Source of the DNA: Cellvibrionaceae bacterium | GTDB taxonomy: Bacteria; Pseudomonadota; Gammaproteobacteria; Pseudomonadales; Cellvibrionaceae | Length of the DNA stretch: 11,214 nucleotides | Assembly (NCBI GenBank): GCA_025800435.1 | Contig: JAOXRV010000440.1 | Location: 1-11,214, forward strand | Direction: 5' to 3' | Part shown: one piece after another, positions 6,503 through 11,214 of the stretch | How the letters are laid out: every line of letters begins with the position of its first letter | Numbering within the stretch: the first letter of the stretch is position 1 | Made by a program: the position numbers and the translations under genes | The notes under the pieces: generated by a model | The model's database searches: none | Seen by the model: only the letters and a program-made list of their open reading frames with translations | What the model was told of the DNA's origin: nothing

Positions 6503-6540
6503 GGCGAAAAACCATCAATTAACAATCTTAGGTACTTGTC

Positions 6541-7080
6541 ATGGTTGACTTAACAGCTGGTCTTATCTCTAACCTTTCTTCTGTTGGTATTGTTGTTGCG
6601 TTGCAGGGTACTGCAAGCAACCAGACAGACGGCGCCGAGCTAAAAGAAGGGTCGCCTGTCAATGTGGGCGATAAAATTAAAACTGACAAGGACTCTGCCG
6701 TCGCCATTCGATTCTTGCAGGGTGGTGGGGTTGCACTGGGGCAGAACCAGCAGATGACAGTTGACAAAGAAACTGTTGAGCGACTGAACAAACCCGCCGA
6801 AGAATTGGAAAAAGACGACCCGCTGGTGGTCGAGTTAATGGCCCAGGGCGCGAGCTGGGAGGAAATCGAAGCAGCCTCTAAGACCGAAGATGGCCTGGTC
6901 GCCTTGTTACAAAAACTGGAAGGCACTCAGGCGGGTGGCGATCAGGGCGCCGGTGGCGATGGTTCCTCCATCGGCGTGGGCGTGCGTTTTGAATACACTG
7001 CCGACCAAGTGTTGCCAGTAGCCGGTTTTGAAACCACTGGCCTCGGCGCTGGCGGCACTGGCGCCGGACTGTTTGCAAAC
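6541..7080 (+). other. Retention module and LapG-site region of the adhesin (residues 1-180)
   Basis: The beta-rich FecR-like segment spans about residues 15-75. An acidic helical stretch follows (76-127, EELEKDDPLVVELMAQG), then a glycine-rich hinge (128-180). In LapA homologues a [T/A/P]AAG motif here is cut by the periplasmic protease LapG. Here the closest candidates are T129-Q-A-G (GTQAGG), with glutamine in place of the first alanine, and the only dialanine, A111-A112 in EAAS. Neither matches the usual motif. Confidence 0.7.
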
Positions 7081-10000
7081 GACGACGGCGGTTTCCCCGC
7101 CCCAGGTCCTGTCGGCCTGGATGTAGTAGAAGATAAAAACGACGATGGTTATATCAATATCGCTGAAAATAGCGGCGGCATTAATGTCAGCGTGGCACTG
7201 CCCGACGGCCTACTGCCCGGTTACATCGTGGTGGTTAATGGTGTTGAGACGGTACTGACCGCTGAAGATATTGCCAATGGCAGCATCAATGTCACTCTGC
7301 CGCTACCCGAAGAAGATGGCGTGGTCGAAATTACCGCCACGGCCTATACCCCAACCGGTGTAGCCGGCCCCAGCACCACCACCGAAATTATTGTCGACCT
7401 GACACCACCTAACCTAACAGTTGATAGCGTTGGCCCCACTACCGATAACACCCCCGATATTGTCGGTACCGGTGACCCAGGCAACCTGGTCGAGGTGTAC
7501 GACCCCAATGGCAATCTAATTGGCACCACCACGGTCGATGAAAACGGCAACTGGTCGGTAACCCCGGCCAACCCAATTCCCGACCCGGGCTATCAGGTTA
7601 CCGTGGTAACCACTGAGCCCTCGGGCAATACCACTACCGTGGTGCAGGATGTCAATGTCGATACCACCCCCCCGGGTGGCGACGATGTGCCCCTGCTGAC
7701 AATTCCCGAAGCCGAAGATGGCGATAATGTCAACGCCGATGAAGTGGCCGATGGTGTGCAGGTGGTGGTTACCCTGCCAAACGGCACCGCCCCTGGCGAT
7801 ATTATTACCCTGGTGGTGACCATGCCCGATGGCAGCACCGACCAAGTGGAATACACCCTGGTAGAGGGCGATGGCAATCAGGTAGAGATCACCATCCCCC
7901 GCGATATGCTGCCCCAAGACCCAGACGGCGAGTACTCGGTAGTTGCCACCATTCGCGACCCGCTCGGCAATGTCGGTAACCCCAGTGCGCCGCGGCCATT
8001 TATTGTGGATACCTCCGAAGAGGTGCCGCCCAAGCCAAGCATTAGCTTTAACGAAGATACTAACCGCGACGGCTTCTACAACTTTAGCGAAAACCAAGAT
8101 AACCCAGACGGTCAAATTACCGTGGTTATCTCACTGCCCAATGACACCCCGGTTGATGGCAAATTGATTGTGGTGATCAACGGCTCTACTCGCACCATTG
8201 CGTTAAACGAAAACATTGTAAACAGCGGCCAGGTAAGCATTGATGTGCCCGCTCTTGGCGATGGCGAGCGCTTGGTTGTTAGCGCCGAAATCGAAACCAA
8301 AGGCGGCCTGCGCGGCCCCGATGCCAACGGTACCTTAATTGGAGACCTCAGCGATTTTGAAAGCCCCAATTCAGGCCTGGCCATTAGCATTGTTACCGAC
8401 AGCAATAACGACGGCACTATTAGCCTGGCCGAGCTGGGCGTGCAGGGTGTAAATGGCGATGTGGATATCCGTATCGACCTGCCCAACGATGCCAAGGCCG
8501 GCGATAAGTTGCTGGTCACTATCACCGGCCAAGCACCGCGCGACATTATCATAAGCGCGGCCGATATTGGCGAGGGCAAAATCAATATTCAAGTTGACCC
8601 CCTAAGCCACGGTTTAACCCTGGTCGCCACCGCACAAATTGTCGATGAAGCGGGCAATATTAGCCCGGTGGTAAGCGACAGTGCGGTGATGGATTTATTA
8701 GAGGATCAAGGCCCCGGTATTAAATTCCCCGAAGATACCAATGGCGATGGCAGCTTAACCGATGACGAAATCGGCGATGACGGCAATGTCACCGTTGAAA
8801 TTACCATTCCCCCGGGCACCAAGCCCGGTGATGTATTGGTGGTTGATACCGGCGATGGCGAGCAAGAGATTCCAATTACCGAAGAGATTATCGACGAGGG
8901 CAAGGTCGAGATTGAAACCGAAGCGCCAGATAACGGTGAAACCTTGGTGGTTGATGCCAATATTAAAGACCCGGACACCGGCGAAGAAGGCCCCACTACT
9001 ACCGAAGAAGTTACCATTGATACGCCGGATTTAAACACCGGCCTAGCGGTAACCATTAACGAAGACCGCGATAACAATGGCGTTATTAATAATGCCGAGC
9101 TCAATGGTGCTGACAAGCTTACGGCCACCATTAGCCTGCCCGTTGGTGCCGAACAGGGCGATACCCTGATCTACCAAATTAATGGCGTGCCCGCCGCCGC
9201 CCCTATTAGCGCTGCGGATATCGATGCCGGCGAAATTACCATTAACCTGCCTTTGCCAGAAAATGGCCAGCGGGTAGAGGTGATCGCCCAGGTTGAAGAC
9301 CCGGCTGGTAATAGTTCTAACCAGGCCTCCGACAATGCCACCATGAATTTTGCGGTGGCCCCGGATACCCCGGCGATTCGTTTCCCGGAAGATAGCGATG
9401 GCAACGGCGTGCTCAACCGCACTGAGGCCGATGGCCTAAGCGATGTCGATGTACAAATTATATTGCCCAGCGAATTGGCCGCGGGCGATCAAATTGTCTA
9501 TAGCTTTAACGGCGGCGTCACCGAAACCGTAACCCTAAGCCAGGCCCAAATCGATGTGGGCAGTATCACGGTCGATGGCCCACTGCCTGCGAATGGTGAA
9601 ACCCTGCGGGTTGAGGCCTATGGTATTAACGATGGCAGCATTGGCCCCAGCGCCAATGGCGAGCTGGCGGTGGATACTTCCGATCTCAGTAACGGTTTGG
9701 CCATTGCCATTACCGAAGACGCGGATAACGACGGCGTTATCAGCGCGGCTGAGCTGGATGGTCTGATCGATGTTGAAATTAGCCTCGGCCCCGATGCGGC
9801 CGCCGGTGATCGCCTAAGCGTTAACGCCAGTGGCGCCAACCCCCAGGTTATTATTCTCAGCGATGAGCATATCGCGGCCGGCAAAATTGAGCTCAGTTAC
9901 CAGCCCCCGGCCAATGGTGGCCGCTTTGATATCGAAGCGACACTTTCCGATGCTGCCGGCAATAGCTCCGACCCAGTGAGCGACTCTGCGTTGATGGATA

Positions 10001-11214
10001 TCGCCGTGGCCGCAGCACCAGCGGTATTGTTCCCCGCCGATAGCGACCCTAAAGATGGCTACCTCAATAGCGACGAGCTGGATGCTATTACCCAGCTCGA
10101 TGCCGAGGTTACCATTCCCACCGGCGTCGAGGCCGGTGATACCCTGGTGTACACCGTTAATGGTGGCGACCCGGTTGAGGTGACGGTTACCCAGGCCCAT
10201 ATCAACAACGGCAAGGTAGCTGTGGTACTTGATAAGCCCAGTGATGGCGATGTGGTCAGTGTCGATGCCCATTACGTGGATCAAAACGGCAATGTGGGCA
10301 AGCCCGGTAACGGCACCCTCAATGTTGATGCCAGTAATTTAAGCGATGGCTTGGCGGTGGAGATCCGCGAAGACGCCAATAACGATGGCATTATCAGCCT
10401 GGCCGAGCAACAGGGCTCGGTGGATGTGCGGGTCAGCTTGCCCGCCGGGGCCAAAGCGGGGGATAGCTTGACCGTTACCGCCTCGGCCAATACCCCGGTG
10501 GTAATGACCATTACTCAAGAAGCTATCGATAATGGCTTTATCGATCTGGCCTTTAACTCGGTCAGCCAGGGCAACGACTTTAACGTTGAAGCCGTGGTCA
10601 GCGATATTGCCGGCAACACCTCCGAGCCCGCCACCGATACCGCTCGGGTTGCCGATGACGGTGCCGCCCCGGCCCCGGGTGTGCGCATTGTTACAGATGC
10701 CAATGACGATGGCGTGATTACCGCCAAAGAACTGGAAGGCCAACCGGATCAAGTGGATATCGAAGTCACCTTGCCCGCCAACACCGAAGTGGGTGACCGC
10801 ATTAATCTCAGCACCAATAATGGTGATAGCTTCAGCCACACGGTAAGCGCAGTAGACTTGGCTAAAGGGTCGGTATCATTCGAGGTTGATCGCCTTGATA
10901 ACGGCCAAACCCTGGAGGCCACCGCGACGATTACCCACAGCGGTGAAACCGGCGCAAGTGCCAGCGATTCGGCCCTGTTTAATGTAGACCCGATGCCGCC
11001 CAAGCCCGGCATTCGTTTTGTTGAAGATACCAACCGCGATGGCTTCTACAACTTTGAAGAAAACAAAGCCAATACCGATGGCCAGCTCGATGTTCGTATT
11101 GATATTCCGGCAGAAACCTTGGTCGACAGTATTCTGACCGTAACCATCGATGATGAAACCACTCAGATTGTGGTCACCCAAGAACTGTTGGACGCGGGTT
11201 TTGTTACCCTCAAT
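6541..11214 (+). CDS. Giant LapA/MhLap-type repeat adhesin with N-terminal retention module (N-terminal 1558 residues; 3' end outside window)
   Basis: This uninterrupted frame of 1558 codons runs off the right edge. The ATG at 6541 has TTAGGT eight bases upstream. The protein has no Sec signal peptide. Residues 1 to about 100 (VGIVVALQG, GDKIKTDKDSAVAIRF, GGGVALGQ) resemble the FecR-like retention module of LapA/MhLap adhesins, which plugs the outer-membrane TolC-like pore. A glycine-rich hinge and LPVAGFETTGLG (158-169) follow. Then comes a periplasm-exiting stalk of about 110-residue beta-domains with EF-hand-like calcium loops, interrupted once by a classical Ig-like domain (about 287-374). 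I read no cysteine in the frame and only two tryptophans. Asp and Glu strongly dominate. Family knowledge places ligand-binding, RTX and type I secretion signals at the missing C-terminus, and a LapBCE-type exporter and LapD/LapG control elsewhere. The role is presumably attachment and biofilm formation. Size and ligand are unknown. Confidence 0.9.
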   Translation, partial: MVDLTAGLISNLSSVGIVVALQGTASNQTDGAELKEGSPVNVGDKIKTDKDSAVAIRFLQGGGVALGQNQQMTVDKETVERLNKPAEELEKDDPLVVELMAQGASWEEIEAASKTEDGLVALLQKLEGTQAGGDQGAGGDGSSIGVGVRFEYTADQVLPVAGFETTGLGAGGTGAGLFANDDGGFPAPGPVGLDVVEDKNDDGYINIAENSGGINVSVALPDGLLPGYIVVVNGVETVLTAEDIANGSINVTLPLPEEDGVVEITATAYTPTGVAGPSTTTEIIVDLTPPNLTVDSVGPTTDNTPDIVGTGDPGNLVEVYDPNGNLIGTTTVDENGNWSVTPANPIPDPGYQVTVVTTEPSGNTTTVVQDVNVDTTPPGGDDVPLLTIPEAEDGDNVNADEVADGVQVVVTLPNGTAPGDIITLVVTMPDGSTDQVEYTLVEGDGNQVEITIPRDMLPQDPDGEYSVVATIRDPLGNVGNPSAPRPFIVDTSEEVPPKPSISFNEDTNRDGFYNFSENQDNPDGQITVVISLPNDTPVDGKLIVVINGSTRTIALNENIVNSGQVSIDVPALGDGERLVVSAEIETKGGLRGPDANGTLIGDLSDFESPNSGLAISIVTDSNNDGTISLAELGVQGVNGDVDIRIDLPNDAKAGDKLLVTITGQAPRDIIISAADIGEGKINIQVDPLSHGLTLVATAQIVDEAGNISPVVSDSAVMDLLEDQGPGIKFPEDTNGDGSLTDDEIGDDGNVTVEITIPPGTKPGDVLVVDTGDGEQEIPITEEIIDEGKVEIETEAPDNGETLVVDANIKDPDTGEEGPTTTEEVTIDTPDLNTGLAVTINEDRDNNGVINNAELNGADKLTATISLPVGAEQGDTLIYQINGVPAAAPISAADIDAGEITINLPLPENGQRVEVIAQVEDPAGNSSNQASDNATMNFAVAPDTPAIRFPEDSDGNGVLNRTEADGLSDVDVQIILPSELAAGDQIVYSFNGGVTETVTLSQAQIDVGSITVDGPLPANGETLRVEAYGINDGSIGPSANGELAVDTSDLSNGLAIAITEDADNDGVISAAELDGLIDVEISLGPDAAAGDRLSVNASGANPQVIILSDEHIAAGKIELSYQPPANGGRFDIEATLSDAAGNSSDPVSDSALMDIAVAAAPAVLFPADSDPKDGYLNSDELDAITQLDAEVTIPTGVEAGDTLVYTVNGGDPVEVTVTQAHINNGKVAVVLDKPSDGDVVSVDAHYVDQNGNVGKPGNGTLNVDASNLSDGLAVEIREDANNDGIISLAEQQGSVDVRVSLPAGAKAGDSLTVTASANTPVVMTITQEAIDNGFIDLAFNSVSQGNDFNVEAVVSDIAGNTSEPATDTARVADDGAAPAPGVRIVTDANDDGVITAKELEGQPDQVDIEVTLPANTEVGDRINLSTNNGDSFSHTVSAVDLAKGSVSFEVDRLDNGQTLEATATITHSGETGASASDSALFNVDPMPPKPGIRFVEDTNRDGFYNFEENKANTDGQLDVRIDIPAETLVDSILTVTIDDETTQIVVTQELLDAGFVTLN
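7117..11214 (+). repeat. Tandem array of about 110-residue beta-domains each opening with an EF-hand-like loop
   Basis: Twelve units begin near 7117, 7690, 8035, 8374, 8713, 9040, 9370, 9694, 10018, 10348, 10675 and 11005 (the last one partial). A loop of the form D-x-N/D-x-D/N-G-x-I/L/Y-x-x-x-E starts at residues 198, 506, 620, 732, 842, 951, 1060, 1278, 1386 and 1496. It is degenerate in the unit at 7690 and carries a one-residue insertion at 1167 (DSDPKDG). Spacing between loops is 107-114 residues. After the loop each unit has a LP-[x]n-GD-[x]-L-x-V strand pattern and usually ends in a D-x-x-GN-x-S or VDxS linker. Units alternate between subtype A (SNGLAIAITED-like lead) and subtype B (PxIRFPED-like lead). 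Confidence 0.85.
7399..7662 (+). other. Single classical bacterial Ig-like domain inside the adhesin (residues 287-374)
   Basis: LTPPNLTVDSVGPTTDNTP, the GTGDPGNLVEVYD strand, the G-x-x-x-x-D-x-x-GNWSV turn and the closing VNVDTTPP are typical of the Big_6/Big_13 bacterial Ig family found in Bap-type adhesins. It lacks the EF-hand-like loop of its neighbours and occurs once in the visible part, between repeat units 1 and 2. One of the two tryptophans of the visible protein (W338) lies here. Confidence 0.7.

Larger units (their letters stand above)
5785..6540 (+). other. Long gene-free regulatory and leader region before the adhesin
   Basis: These 756 bases carry no convincing gene. Open frames on either strand (minus 6182-5793, plus 6158-6340) have no recognisable motif, and their composition looks random (cysteine- and serine-rich, or leucine-rich without structure). 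Base composition falls well below that of the neighbouring genes, to about 32% G+C at 6181-6240. The stretch contains a sigma70-like promoter, a CRP/Vfr-type operator, several perfect palindromes and a long-range inverted repeat, each described separately. It most likely serves as promoter region and 5' leader for the adhesin gene. A small RNA cannot be excluded. Confidence 0.6.

Noticed and set aside
6480..6515. Resemblance of GACGACAGGACGG and GAGACGGG to guanidine riboswitch motifs (ACGR loops)
   Set aside because: The short flanking stems required by guanidine-II and the pseudoknot of guanidine-III are absent. The similarity is only a few purine-rich bases.
7516..8115. Long minus-strand open frame (199 codons) and several others antisense to the adhesin
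   Set aside because: They lie opposite a strongly supported repeat-coding frame, have repetitive low-complexity products mirroring the repeats, and show no domains or ribosome sites. They are a by-product of codon bias.

Overview
The window reads as chromosomal DNA of a Gram-negative gammaproteobacterium. Lipid A acyltransferases imply an outer membrane. The LeuRS sequence is of the gamma/betaproteobacterial zinc-less kind, and a giant acidic, cysteine-free LapA-type adhesin with Ca2+-loop repeats is typical of marine species. A Cellvibrio-like marine lineage is my guess, not something the sequence proves.

Layout. Positions 1-4482 are all minus-strand and run, in transcription order, as two tandem paralogous LpxL/HtrB-family lipid A acyltransferases (4482-3538 and 3456-2536) and then leuS (2458 to beyond the left edge). 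leuS has its own near-consensus sigma70 promoter at 2498-2526. A 92-bp divergent region (4483-4574) separates these from a plus-strand MalY/PatB-type PLP C-S lyase (4575-5702), which ends at a good intrinsic terminator (5758-5784). A gene-free, locally AT-rich stretch follows (5785-6540). It contains a sigma70-like promoter, a textbook CRP/Vfr operator (TGTGA-N6-TCACA at 5916-5931), perfect palindromes and a long imperfect inverted repeat that looks like a folded RNA leader element (6331-6425). From 6541 to the right edge one open frame of 1558 codons encodes the N-terminal part of a giant surface adhesin.

Adhesin. Residues 1 to about 180 form a LapA/MhLap-like retention module with no Sec signal. 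They lack the canonical [T/A/P]AAG LapG site. Beyond them lie at least twelve domains of about 110 residues, plus one classical bacterial Ig domain. Almost every repeat opens with a 12-residue EF-hand-like loop (D-x-N/D-x-D-G-x-I/L-x-x-x-E). The repeats alternate between two subtypes, giving a super-repeat of about 219 residues, and this alternation slips near residues 1380-1490. The C-terminus, where RTX and type I secretion signals would be expected, lies outside the window.

How the genes relate. leuS (translation), the acyltransferases (outer membrane) and the lyase (sulfur amino acids) are unrelated housekeeping genes. The adhesin and its long upstream region look like a separately regulated surface-attachment locus, plausibly under cAMP-CRP control and a structured leader. 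The regulatory link is inference. The motifs themselves are visible in the sequence.
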